Origin: Lentimicrobiaceae bacterium
Lineage (GTDB): Bacteria > Bacteroidota > Bacteroidia > Bacteroidales > JALOCA01
Length of the DNA: 48,739 nucleotides
Reading direction: 5' to 3'
NCBI GenBank assembly: GCA_023227965.1
Contig: JALOCA010000025.1
Location: forward strand, 1 to 48,739
Both the position numbers and the translations under genes were made by a program. Positions 34,809 to 43,035 of this stretch are shown here, one piece after another. Each line of letters starts with the position of its first letter. Position 1 is the first letter of the stretch. The notes below the pieces were generated by a model that did not search any database, was not told the origin of the DNA, and saw only the letters and a list, made by a program, of their open reading frames with translations.

Positions 34809-35252
34809 TTAAATATCTGTATCTGCACTCCAGTTTACAGAATGTAACTGGTCATTCTGGAAATAAAAATCAATTAAGCCGTCGTCGAATGAGAGACGTT
34901 TTTCGCCCCAGGTTTCTTCTTCAGTTTCAAAATCCGGATACCCTTTTTCCTTCATCAGGGCAATAATACCTTTTTTGTTGAGTGAGTGCAAAGGTTTTTC
35001 AAAAAGAGTAATATTATTTACGCCTGCTTCAACGGATGTAAAGCTAAAGGTGTCCTCTCCCTCAAAATACAGGCTAAGTTCTGCATTAGCATAATAAAAG
35101 ACAGTAATTTTCTGACTGTCATATAGTTCATCATCGAAACTTTCCACTTCATCGGGTTTTCCAAGCAGTTGTTCTGCTGTTTCCATTGAGCACCCGAAAG
35201 GAATATCCGAAAGTCCTTTTAACAAGTGAATTGCGTAAGTAGTTGTTTCCAT
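34809..35252 (-). CDS. Uncharacterised acidic protein
   Basis: A protein of about 147 residues. The ATG at 35252 (METTTYAIHLLKG) is preferred over one at 35306, which lies inside the upstream dehydrogenase gene. It is acidic, with GCSMETAEQLLGKPDEVESF near the N terminus, a pattern like small proteins whose fold begins 'PFG.t..eV...lG.P'. No catalytic motif seen and no family named. It starts 7 bases after the SDR stop, so the two are probably co-transcribed. Confidence 0.72.
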   Translation of the reverse strand: METTTYAIHLLKGLSDIPFGCSMETAEQLLGKPDEVESFDDELYDSQKITVFYYANAELSLYFEGEDTFSFTSVEAGVNNITLFEKPLHSLNKKGIIALMKEKGYPDFETEEETWGEKRLSFDDGLIDFYFQNDQLHSVNWSADTDI

Positions 35253-35259
35253 AAATATT

Positions 35260-36087
35260 TCATTTAAAAGGTGACTCAGGTTCTTTAGCCATATGATTAT
35301 AAGCAAGTGTATCCAGTAATCTGGGGAACCATTTACTCAGAAAGACACTCAGTTTGCCTTCAACAAAAGTAAGAATTAATGTTCGTTTTTTCTTTTCCAG
35401 TGCATGAATAATTTTTTCGGCAGTTTTTTCGGCAGTCATCATTTTCGATTCGTCACGTGGAGTTTCTCCCTGTACTGAACCATCGGCTGTACGGGCTCTG
35501 AACCGGATATTTGACGCCGTAAAACCCGGTGCTGCAACCAGTACATGCAAACCAGCATGTAGATTTTCAACCCGTAAAGTATCGAGAAATCCCCTGATGG
35601 CGTATTTTGAAGCTGAATATCCTGTACGTCCTGGTAGTCCGATATACCCTGCAATAGAAATAATTCCTGCAACCGAGCCTTTACTTTTTAACAGGTAAGG
35701 CAAAGCGTATTTTGTACAATATACCGTCCCCCAAAAATTTATGTCCATAAGCTCACGAATAACGTTGATTTCAACATCTTTAAAGAGCGCACGCATGGAA
35801 ATACCGGCGTTATTGATAAGGACATCTATGGTCCCGAACCGGGCAACGGCTTTTTCAACCATAGCTTTACAATCGGATTCTTTACTCACATCAGTTTCAA
35901 CATAGATATTTTCGCAACCCTGGTTTTCCAATTGGGCGGATAACTTCGCCAATTTTTCCTGGTTTCTGGCTGCCAATACTAATTTTGCCCCTTTTCGGGA
36001 ACATACCTCCGCTAAGGCTTTCCCTATTCCGGAAGAAGCTCCTGTGATTATTACCACTTTATTTGCAAGCATGCCGGCGTGATTCAT
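35260..36087 (-). CDS. Short-chain dehydrogenase/reductase
   Basis: A protein of about 275 residues with the classical SDR motifs: cofactor loop TGASSGIGKALAE, NNAG (VLINNAGISMRALF) and catalytic Tyr/Lys in GYSASKYAIRG with a preceding Ser (IISIAGY). It reduces or oxidises a carbonyl or alcohol with NAD(P)(H). The start is uncertain: the frame continues to an ATG at 36123, but MNHAGMLANKVV at 36087 or MLANKVV at 36072 fit the family better. It is divergent from the aminotransferase-thioesterase-crotonase-KAS cluster and could supply a ketoreduction step there, but this is inference. Confidence 0.9.
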   Translation of the reverse strand: MNHAGMLANKVVIITGASSGIGKALAEVCSRKGAKLVLAARNQEKLAKLSAQLENQGCENIYVETDVSKESDCKAMVEKAVARFGTIDVLINNAGISMRALFKDVEINVIRELMDINFWGTVYCTKYALPYLLKSKGSVAGIISIAGYIGLPGRTGYSASKYAIRGFLDTLRVENLHAGLHVLVAAPGFTASNIRFRARTADGSVQGETPRDESKMMTAEKTAEKIIHALEKKKRTLILTFVEGKLSVFLSKWFPRLLDTLAYNHMAKEPESPFK

Positions 36088-36208
36088 TTTTGCAATAATA
36101 AGGATTTTTTTACGACAATTCACCTTAGCAGGTTTTTAACAGAATTTTTGTGGCAAACAATTTAATTGAACGGAAGTATTTTCCCATATCGGCAACTTAT
36201 TTTTTCTA

Positions 36209-36216
36209 CTTTTGAC
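36209..36216 (+). promoter_or_regulatory. Bacteroidota-type -7 box of the aminotransferase-KAS cluster
   Basis: TACTTTTG, exact TAnnTTTG match, ending 16 bases before the aminotransferase start. No good -33 match. It is the only such box seen ahead of the six-gene cluster, consistent with a single transcript. Confidence 0.48.
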
Positions 36217-36232
36217 AATCGAATAATACATC

Positions 36233-37423
36233 ATGATCAGCCAGCGACAATTATTTTTAACTTATTTAGCCCAGACCTCCCCTTCGCCCATAGGCATTGA
36301 AATTGAACGTGCAGAAGGCATTTACCTTTACGATACCACTGGTAAACGTTTTACCGATCTTATTTCAGGTATTTCTGTGAGCAATACCGGACATTGCCAT
36401 CCACGGATAGTGGCTTCCATCAAAAAGCAGACGGAAAAATACCTGCACCTGATGGTTTATGGCGAGTTGATACAATCTCCACAGGTACAATTTGCCTCCG
36501 CACTCGCAGAATTGCTCCCGCCAAACCTGCAATCGGTATATTTTGTAAACTCGGGAAGCGAAGCCGTGGAAGGAGCATTGAAGCTGGCAAAACGTTTTAC
36601 AGGGCGCAGTGAGATTGTCGCTTTAAGAAATGCATATCATGGAAGCTCACACGGTTCAATGAGCGTGATGGGTAATGAATATTTTAAGAATGCCTTCCGT
36701 CCTTTGCTTCCTGGCATAAAATTCATTTCGTTAAACGATGAAAATGAGTTGAAAAACATCAGTACCCGAACGGCTTGCGTTATTATTGAGCCTGTTCAGG
36801 GAGAAGCCGGGATAAGGATATCCGGAACGGCTTATCTTAAAGCACTGCGCAAACGCTGCAACGAAACAGAAACTTTGCTCATTTTCGACGAGATACAAAG
36901 CGGTATGGGCAGAACCGGGAGCATGTTCGTTTTTGAGCAATACGGTGTTATTCCTGATATACTTTTGCTTGCCAAAGGTGTGGGAGGCGGAATGCCGTTA
37001 GGCGCATTTATTTCTTCCAACGAAATTATGCATAGCCTTTCTTTCAACCCTGTTCTCGGGCATATTACCACTTTTGGCGGACATCCGGTAAGTTGTGCGG
37101 CAGCTTTGGCAAACCTGCAGGTGATACGTGAAGAAGAACTAACGAAAATAGTTATCACAAAAGAAAAATTGTTCAGGGCATTGCTGGAAAACCACCCGAA
37201 GATTCGGGAAATACGTTCAAAGGGCTTGTGGATGGCATTGCAAATGAACAATTATTTACAGGTTAAACAATTGATAGATAATTGTATTGAAAAAGGAGTC
37301 CTACTTGACTGGTTTCTGTTTTGCGACAATGCCGTACGCATTGCACCTCCACTGATAATTACCGAAGAGCAGATAAAGGAAAGTTGTAAAATTATCCTCG
37401 GCTGTCTTGATGTTCTTGTTTAA
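36233..37423 (+). CDS. Class III (omega) PLP-dependent aminotransferase
   Basis: A 396-residue fold-type I class III aminotransferase. The PLP-binding Lys is K248 in LLLAKGVGGGMPLGAF. Other family motifs are FVNSGSEAVEGALKLAKRFT, AYHGSSHGSMS and LIFDEIQSGMGRTG. Relatives are acetylornithine, ornithine, 4-aminobutyrate and lysine aminotransferases; the substrate cannot be decided by eye. As the first gene of a run with acyl-CoA-type enzymes it may transfer an amino group to or from an acyl intermediate rather than serve arginine metabolism. The thioesterase follows after 44 bases. Confidence 0.92.
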   Translation: MISQRQLFLTYLAQTSPSPIGIEIERAEGIYLYDTTGKRFTDLISGISVSNTGHCHPRIVASIKKQTEKYLHLMVYGELIQSPQVQFASALAELLPPNLQSVYFVNSGSEAVEGALKLAKRFTGRSEIVALRNAYHGSSHGSMSVMGNEYFKNAFRPLLPGIKFISLNDENELKNISTRTACVIIEPVQGEAGIRISGTAYLKALRKRCNETETLLIFDEIQSGMGRTGSMFVFEQYGVIPDILLLAKGVGGGMPLGAFISSNEIMHSLSFNPVLGHITTFGGHPVSCAAALANLQVIREEELTKIVITKEKLFRALLENHPKIREIRSKGLWMALQMNNYLQVKQLIDNCIEKGVLLDWFLFCDNAVRIAPPLIITEEQIKESCKIILGCLDVLV

Positions 37424-37467
37424 AATTAAACAATTGATTATAATACGATATAACTGATATTTATCCG

Positions 37468-37842
37468 ATGCACACCTTTCAAATCACCGTCCGCGGTTAC
37501 GAACTCGACTCGTACGGGCATGTAAACAATGCCGTATATGTAAACTATTTCGAACAAGCACGCTGGGAAGTCCTTCGTGATAAAAAAATACTCGAAAAAT
37601 ATCAAAATTCGGGATATTTCATCGTTGTTGCGGAGAATACCATCCGCTATCATCGCGAAGCAACTCTTTTTGATACCCTGACAATTGAAACCACTATGCA
37701 TAAACAGTCGCCTTACCTTGTTTTCAAACATAAAATGAAAAATTCAAAAGACGGTCTGAAAACGGCAACTGCCACCGTAAAAACCCTGCTTCTCGATAAA
37801 GAAAGGATGATTTGTGATTTTCCTTCCGAATTTTTCGATTAA
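37468..37842 (+). CDS. Acyl-CoA thioesterase, 4HBT (YbgC-like) family
   Basis: A 124-residue single hotdog domain with the 4-hydroxybenzoyl-CoA thioesterase signature YELDSYGHVNNAVYVNYFEQ, where the Asp acts in catalysis. It hydrolyses an acyl-CoA or acyl-ACP thioester. Its place inside the aminotransferase-crotonase-KAS run suggests a release or editing role in that pathway. The next gene starts 11 bases after the stop. Confidence 0.9.
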   Translation: MHTFQITVRGYELDSYGHVNNAVYVNYFEQARWEVLRDKKILEKYQNSGYFIVVAENTIRYHREATLFDTLTIETTMHKQSPYLVFKHKMKNSKDGLKTATATVKTLLLDKERMICDFPSEFFD

Positions 37843-37853
37843 TTTTGCCATTG

Positions 37854-38579
37854 ATGGAAAAAATAGCCCATTGGACCACTAAAGAAGATATAGGGATACT
37901 TACACTGAAGAATCCCCCGCAAAATTTTATTAAAGAACCCGATTTTTTAAGCACAGAACGTTTACTTGAACTAACTAAAGACGTAAAAGGTATGCTCATC
38001 ACCGGGTTCGGGAAACATTTTTCGGCAGGTGCTGACTTGCAATCTCTAAAAATACTCTCGCAGAACAAGGAACTCCTGCTTAGCAAACTCACATATGGCA
38101 ACGAACTTCTGAAGTGCATCGAGGAATTAAATATTCCTGTGATTGCAGTTGTAAATGGGATATGCTTTGGTGCAGGATTGGAAATAGCACTGAGTGCACA
38201 CCTGCGTATTGTTGCCAAAAACAGTCTTTTTGCCTTTCCCGAAATAAACCACGAACTGATACCCGGACTGGGAGGCATAATAAGACTGCTTGAAAATATT
38301 ACGAAAAATGAAGCTGTTCAATTATTGCTTAAAGGAGATGTAATTGATGCAGAAAAGGCGCTCTCACTGCATATTGCAGACGATTTAGTTCCGGCGGCAA
38401 CCCTGATGGAACATGCAATTCAGCGCATCAAAAGGATGACTGATTGTCGCTCGACTGAAGTTATCCATTGCATCATGCAGGCGATAAATAATACCCGAAA
38501 GATGACGCGCGATGATGCAATAGCCGCCGAAACAAGGATGTTTTGTGAACTTGCGGCACGAACAAACCAAATCTTTTAG
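37854..38579 (+). CDS. Enoyl-CoA hydratase/isomerase family protein 1
   Basis: A 241-residue crotonase-fold protein. Both Glu residues of true hydratases appear to be present: one in GICFGAGLEIALSAH (E144 equivalent) and one in FAFPEINHELIPGLGG (E164 equivalent). The oxyanion-hole loop is GKHFSAGADL. The ATG at 37854 is used; the frame extends only to a TTG at 37845. It should hydrate, dehydrate or isomerise an acyl-CoA or ACP thioester. It is one of two neighbouring paralogues; the second begins 3 bases after this stop. Confidence 0.88.
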   Translation: MEKIAHWTTKEDIGILTLKNPPQNFIKEPDFLSTERLLELTKDVKGMLITGFGKHFSAGADLQSLKILSQNKELLLSKLTYGNELLKCIEELNIPVIAVVNGICFGAGLEIALSAHLRIVAKNSLFAFPEINHELIPGLGGIIRLLENITKNEAVQLLLKGDVIDAEKALSLHIADDLVPAATLMEHAIQRIKRMTDCRSTEVIHCIMQAINNTRKMTRDDAIAAETRMFCELAARTNQIF

Positions 38580-38582
38580 TCT

Positions 38583-39248
38583 ATGTATACAACCATACAC
38601 TGGACGATAGAAGATTCTGTTGGCAGACTTGTCCTTACCAACCCACCCTCTAACAAGATGGGCATACTGTTTTTTGATGAATTGTCTGACTTTACCCATA
38701 AATTAGACACTAAAAGCATCTCTGCGATAGTGATAAGTGGGAAAGGAAGACATTTTTCCTATGGTGCCGAGTTGCACGAACTATTGAATCTGATGCAAAG
38801 TAATGCAAGAGATAACCCTGACAGAAATCATTATTCTCCGTTCTTCAGTGAAAACATCTCATCGTTTAATTTCTTTTACAAACTCCAGATTCCTGTTATC
38901 GCAGCAATAAGAGGTGTTTGCCTTGGCTCGGCTCTTGAAATGGCAATGCATTGCCATTTCCGCTTTTGCGGAGAAAACTCGGTGCTCGGGCTGCCGGAAG
39001 CTTCTTACAACCTTATACCCGGCTGTGGAGGTATTTATAATTTGCTCAACTTAACTTCGCGACTTACTGCCCTGGAATTGCTTCTGCACGGGAATACTTT
39101 CTCTGCACAACAGGCGCTGCAATGGAACATAGCCGATGCTGTGATGCCATCGAAGACCATTATTGACAAGGCTATAAACTTTGCCAGGAAAATAGCAACT
39201 GGATATTCAATATACTATAAAAAAGATTACCTGAAACTTTTACAATGA
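38583..39248 (+). CDS. Enoyl-CoA hydratase/isomerase family protein 2
   Basis: A 221-residue crotonase-fold protein, clearly diverged from its neighbour. The two Glu positions are kept in GVCLGSALEMAMHCH and VLGLPEASYNLIPGCGG, and the oxyanion loop is GRHFSYGAEL. It is shorter at the C terminus than typical hydratases (about 260 residues), which may affect trimer contacts. Paired unequal crotonases followed by a condensing enzyme recall beta-branching ECH1/ECH2 pairs of polyketide pathways, but the KAS gene is not an HMG-CoA synthase. Its stop overlaps the KAS start (ATGA). Confidence 0.86.
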   Translation: MYTTIHWTIEDSVGRLVLTNPPSNKMGILFFDELSDFTHKLDTKSISAIVISGKGRHFSYGAELHELLNLMQSNARDNPDRNHYSPFFSENISSFNFFYKLQIPVIAAIRGVCLGSALEMAMHCHFRFCGENSVLGLPEASYNLIPGCGGIYNLLNLTSRLTALELLLHGNTFSAQQALQWNIADAVMPSKTIIDKAINFARKIATGYSIYYKKDYLKLLQ

Positions 39249-40375
39249 ACATTACAAATAACACCAAAAGCAGAAAGGTAAAATTGATTGGAACAGGTGC
39301 ATTCCTCCCCGGGGAAGCTATTCCATTCTCCCAGGTGGACTATTACCTCGGGCAACTCGACGAAATTCCTGATAAGCTGAAAAAGTGGCTCGGCAGAATG
39401 CGTGAAATCATGGAGCAGATGCTCGAAATAAAATATTATCACTTTGCCATTGACCCGCAAACCCGCTGCTTTACCGAGGACAACATAAGCATGGCAGTAA
39501 AAGCCGCAAACATTGCCATTGAAAGGGCTGGCATTTTGCCATCCGACATTGACTTTATTGCTTACGGGAGTGCACATCAGCACCAGATGCCTACTGCTTC
39601 GGTTCGCATACAGGAAGCACTCGGAATTGAACAATGCGGAGAGATTTCCATTCATGCCAATTGCACCTCGGCATATAAGGCATTGCTTGTTGCCCATGAA
39701 TTTCTTATGAGTGGAAGGTATAAAACGGCTTTGGTATTATCATCATCCATGTCGTCGTCGGAATTAAGGGCGGAATATTATAACCAGCCTCTCGCAAAAA
39801 AAGAAGAACTCTTCCTGCGCTATTTCCTGAGCGACGGAGCGGGTGCATTAGTCCTTAAAGCCACCGATAACGACAAGGAAGGTATTTTTCTTCAGAATAC
39901 AAGCATGGAATCAATAGGCGGGAAAAAACCGGCTGCCATGCGCAACCTTCGCCCTGCCTACTGGATGAATCCCAAAGAAGAATACGAAAAGGCATACCAT
40001 CATCTTGCCCAGCTCTTCAACGAACAACTCCGCGAACATTTCAACGAAGCCGGCGGAAGTGTTTTCTATAAAGGCTTGCAACGCATGATTGGAAAATACA
40101 ATATCGCCGTGGATAAAATCAGGTATTTCCAGGTAAATTTCCCTTCGCGTCATATATCGGAAATTGTGATGGACGAATGCGAAACTCTGGGAATTGCCCG
40201 CAGCACATGGTACTCGAAAATGGCAAGTATGGGATATACCGGTCCGCCTATGGCTTTTATCTGTCTAGACCAGATTGTAAACAACGAAACTCTTGATAAA
40301 GGCGATCTCATACTAAGTTTTGTTACCGAAGTAAGCAAATTTATGCAGGCAGGTTTTGTTTTTAAAAAAGAATAA
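39245..40375 (+). CDS. KAS III (FabH)-like condensing enzyme with altered catalytic triad
   Basis: A 376-residue thiolase-fold protein of the 3-oxoacyl-ACP synthase III group. The nucleophile is C140 in SIHANCTSAYKAL, and FLSDGAGALVLKA is a standard KAS III motif. The His of the usual PHQAN motif reads FQVN here (RYFQVNFPSRHI), and the Asn of GNTSAAS reads GYTGPP. By this alignment Cys is kept while His and Asn become Phe and Tyr. Such enzymes often act as acyltransferases or non-decarboxylating condensing enzymes. It overlaps the second crotonase gene by 4 bases and abuts the radical SAM gene. Confidence 0.86.
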   Translation: MNITNNTKSRKVKLIGTGAFLPGEAIPFSQVDYYLGQLDEIPDKLKKWLGRMREIMEQMLEIKYYHFAIDPQTRCFTEDNISMAVKAANIAIERAGILPSDIDFIAYGSAHQHQMPTASVRIQEALGIEQCGEISIHANCTSAYKALLVAHEFLMSGRYKTALVLSSSMSSSELRAEYYNQPLAKKEELFLRYFLSDGAGALVLKATDNDKEGIFLQNTSMESIGGKKPAAMRNLRPAYWMNPKEEYEKAYHHLAQLFNEQLREHFNEAGGSVFYKGLQRMIGKYNIAVDKIRYFQVNFPSRHISEIVMDECETLGIARSTWYSKMASMGYTGPPMAFICLDQIVNNETLDKGDLILSFVTEVSKFMQAGFVFKKE

Positions 40376-41941
40376 ATGGATAAAGACAAACGATACAGCC
40401 TCTTTCTGATAAGCCCTGCACAAAAATATGTTAACTATCCCGCCCATACCGAACTGAGCCGGATTTTCGGCAAAAAAAGGTTCATGATTCCACTGGCACT
40501 GCCCGTAATTGCTGCACTAACTCCCGATAATTATGATATTAAAATCATTGATGAGGAAATAGAACCTATACCAGAAAATGCAACCCCGGATATTGTGGGG
40601 ATAACTACCCTTGCTTCTACTTCAACACGTGCATTTCAAATAGCAGATAATTACCGCAAAAAGGGTATTCCGGTAGTTATGGGAGGAGCTTATGCTTCGT
40701 ACCGTGTGGAAGAAGCCCTGAAACATGCCGACAGCATAGTAGTTGGTGAAGCCGAAAATAACTGGAAGCAATGCCTTGCTGATTTTGAGAAGGGAGAACT
40801 AAAGCCGGTTTACACTTGCGATACGTTCTGCGACTATAGCGAAGCCCCCCTGCCCCGCTGGGATTTGGTTCCTATGAACAAGATTTTCCAGGCAGCGGTA
40901 CAGGTATCGCGGGGATGCCCTTTCAACTGCGATTTCTGCATTGTTTCGCAGACCTTCGGAAGGAAAATGCGTTACCGTAACATTGATAATGTTGTTGATG
41001 AGATAAGCCGGCTACCGTCGAAATACGTATTTTTTGTTGATGACAACCTCACCATGAACCATAAATACGTCCGCGAGCTGATGCAGAGGATACAACCATT
41101 GCATATTTCATGGGGCTGCATGGCAAGTATTGACATTGCAAATGATGATACTCTGCTTACTGAGATGGCAGATGCCGGATGTTTCAATATACTTGTGGGA
41201 TTTGAGTCGCTGAATCCGCAAAGCCTTGATGAAACACATAAGAAACATAATAAGGGTGCAAGTATTTATGAGGAAGCCATCCGCAAAATCCATAGCCACG
41301 GTATTCATATCAATGCTTCTTTCATAGTGGGCTTCGACAATGATACTGCAGAGGAGTTCGACAGGATTTTCGACTTTACATTAAAAAATTCTCTTCCCAA
41401 TATCAATCTTCATATACTGTCGGCTACGCCGGGAACTCGTTTATACGATAAAATGCAGGCTGAAGGCAGAATGTATCCACACGACTTTGCAATGAACGCC
41501 GGACATTTTCCCGTTCTGCACTATATGAAAATGTCGCAATCGGAAATATTTGAAAAATACATGCAAACGATTGCCCGCCTGTATAGTTTCGATACCATTC
41601 TCCGGAAGGCAAAACAGTTATTCGGCAATGGAAACTTCGCCAAACCTGGAGCCGACATAAGCACAGGGCTTAAATTCCGGCTTATGGCTATCATCATCGG
41701 CAATTTTGTGTTTACAACCGACAAAAACCGCAGGAAACTTCTGTTTTTTATGCTCAGAAACATCCGTGAAGGCAAAATAGCCAAGGACCGTGCATTTGCA
41801 TTCATGCTTTCGATGCTTGGATATCACAGGCATGTGCAGAAACATCTCCGCCGCATGGATGAATACCGCAACCTGATTAAACCATATGATAAAGGGGCAT
41901 TTGAGAGTTTCAGATTGCAACATTCCGGTTTGGAATTTTAA
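40376..41941 (+). CDS. Cobalamin-binding radical SAM protein (DUF4070 type), cluster-associated
   Basis: A 521-residue protein: B12-binding domain (about 1-150, with PDIVGITTLASTSTRAF and VVMGGAYASYRVEEAL), radical SAM core with CxxxCxxC in SRGCPFNCDFCIV near residues 177-190, and a C-terminal region of about 150 residues with basic helices. It starts directly after the KAS III stop with no gap, so it almost certainly belongs to the same transcript. It may methylate or rearrange the acyl product. A paralogue lies at 17279. Confidence 0.88.
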   Translation: MDKDKRYSLFLISPAQKYVNYPAHTELSRIFGKKRFMIPLALPVIAALTPDNYDIKIIDEEIEPIPENATPDIVGITTLASTSTRAFQIADNYRKKGIPVVMGGAYASYRVEEALKHADSIVVGEAENNWKQCLADFEKGELKPVYTCDTFCDYSEAPLPRWDLVPMNKIFQAAVQVSRGCPFNCDFCIVSQTFGRKMRYRNIDNVVDEISRLPSKYVFFVDDNLTMNHKYVRELMQRIQPLHISWGCMASIDIANDDTLLTEMADAGCFNILVGFESLNPQSLDETHKKHNKGASIYEEAIRKIHSHGIHINASFIVGFDNDTAEEFDRIFDFTLKNSLPNINLHILSATPGTRLYDKMQAEGRMYPHDFAMNAGHFPVLHYMKMSQSEIFEKYMQTIARLYSFDTILRKAKQLFGNGNFAKPGADISTGLKFRLMAIIIGNFVFTTDKNRRKLLFFMLRNIREGKIAKDRAFAFMLSMLGYHRHVQKHLRRMDEYRNLIKPYDKGAFESFRLQHSGLEF

Positions 41942-42591
41942 GTTTCAGGTATAAGTTTACCCTGACAAATGATGATTATGCTGATGAATACACTCATGAA
42001 CCGGCTTTCGGTTTACAGGATGAAGTGGTATGACAAGCAAATCAAAAGATAAATAAGCCTTTTGTAAACTTAATACTACCTATTTACTCAGTAAAATGCC
42101 CGATGCAAAAGTTAATATGCTAAATATTAAAGTTAAAGCATCAAACTATAAAGTTAAAACATCAGGTTACGAAGTTAATACCTAAGGTTATAAAGTTAAA
42201 CCATCAGGTTGTGATATTAATACACCATGTCATTAAGTTAAACCATCAGGTTATATGGTTAATACGTCAGGTTGCGATGTTAATACATCAGGTACGGCTA
42301 AGCAATTTAATTAGCTAAAAATTTTTGACTAATGATATTAAAATACCATTTAATAACAGATTAATTTTTTGACAAAAAGTTATCAACATCTTATATTTCA
42401 CATCTATAATACGATATAATGAAAATAAACAATTTTGTTAATAACATTATTTGCAAGTTATTATTTTCAGATTTATTAACTTGTTATTTTTGTTAAAAAA
42501 AAGAGTTTTAGCATTCGAACTACTTAAAAACTAACTATAAAGCCTGAATAATTTAAGGTATCAATACATATCAGGGGCTAAAAAGTAAGGT
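41942..42591. other. 650-base gene-free, A+T-rich stretch
   Basis: It contains a short imperfect stem just after the radical SAM stop (TCAGGTA with TACCCTGA, no T-run), then the nine-unit 21-base repeat at 42105-42293, then about 300 very A+T-rich bases to the GxxExxY start. A single TTATCAACA resembles a DnaA box but stands alone. The only open frame is a 29-codon one from the ATG at 42096 that runs into the repeats and stops at 42183. Confidence 0.7.
42105..42293 (+). repeat. Nine tandem 21-base repeats encoding an interrupted heptapeptide
   Basis: A GTTA/ATTA anchor recurs at 42111, 42132, 42153, 42174, 42195, 42216, 42237, 42258 and 42279, exactly 21 bases apart with no indels. In the frame of 42096 the units read as [YC]-x-V-[KN]-[TP]-S-G, for example YKVKTSG and CDVNTSG. 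In-frame TAA codons interrupt units at 42183 and 42234. The exact period with kept codon phase suggests a decayed coding repeat or a repeat under length constraint. Confidence 0.88.
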
Positions 42592-42954
42592 ATGGAAATA
42601 AATCAAATTACAGAAAAGATAATAGGCTGTGCCATAGAAGTACATAAAAATCTTGGACCTGGTTTGCTTGAATCCGCTTATGAGGAATGTTTGATTTTTG
42701 AATTAAGAAATGCAGGATTAAAAGCAGAAAGACAAATTGCTGTTCCTGTGGTTTATAAAGACATAAATATTAAGCTCCGTGGTTCTCCGTACAAGTTAAA
42801 ATATTATAACACAAAAAAAAAACAAACCTTAGTGCTGCTTCGTGCCTCCGTGGTTTATATTTTTTTAACCACTAAAAGCACAAAAAAACACAAAGAAAAA
42901 ACAAACCTTAGTGCTGCTTCGTGCCTCCGTGGTTTATATTTTTTTAACCACTAA
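42592..42954 (+). pseudogene. GxxExxY protein gene, truncated by a repeat element
   Basis: The first 60 or so residues (MEINQITEKIIGCAIEVHKN, then GPGLLESAYEECL) are a clear GxxExxY-family N terminus. The conserved second half, expected to hold a GYRIDLLV-type nuclease-like motif, is missing. From about 42778 the frame runs into low-complexity and hairpin-repeat DNA and encodes junk rich in Lys and Thr until the stop. GxxExxY genes are known to be strewn among interspersed repeats in environmental bacterial genomes; their function is unknown. The start is intact, so transcription may continue, but the product is probably not functional. Confidence 0.8.
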
Positions 42955-42961
42955 GAGCACA
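42817..42961. repeat. Two direct copies of a 66-base hairpin-forming repeat
   Basis: Copies at 42817-42882 and 42896-42961 differ at one base and are 79 bases apart. Each contains GTGGTT and AACCAC flanking a T-rich loop, extended by GTGC/GCAC, so each folds into a stem-loop. A partial variant follows (AGCACAGAG... and TAAACCACTT up to 42989). The first copy is fused to the broken GxxExxY gene. Confidence 0.88.
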
Positions 42962-43035
42962 GAGCTGCGCAGAGAAGTAATAAACCACTTAAATTGAATT
43001 ATCAACACAAGTTTAACAATTAAAATTAACAAGCC

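Noticed and set aside
37854..40375. HMG-CoA synthase beta-branching cassette
   Set aside because: The condensing enzyme has KAS III motifs, not those of HMG-CoA synthase, and no ACP or decarboxylating KS is present. Only the crotonase pair recalls such cassettes.
42096..42185. Small 29-codon gene running into the 21-base repeats
   Set aside because: No start signal, ends at a stop inside a repeat unit and has no other support; treated as part of the repeat region.
42105..42293. CRISPR array
   Set aside because: The 21-base units are directly adjacent without spacers, vary along their length and keep codon phase. No cas genes are present.
42361..42500. Possible replication origin (very A+T-rich, one TTATCAACA)
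   Set aside because: Only one near-match to a DnaA box, no dnaA nearby, and no clustered boxes. dnaN at 10 kb is not evidence for an origin in this phylum.
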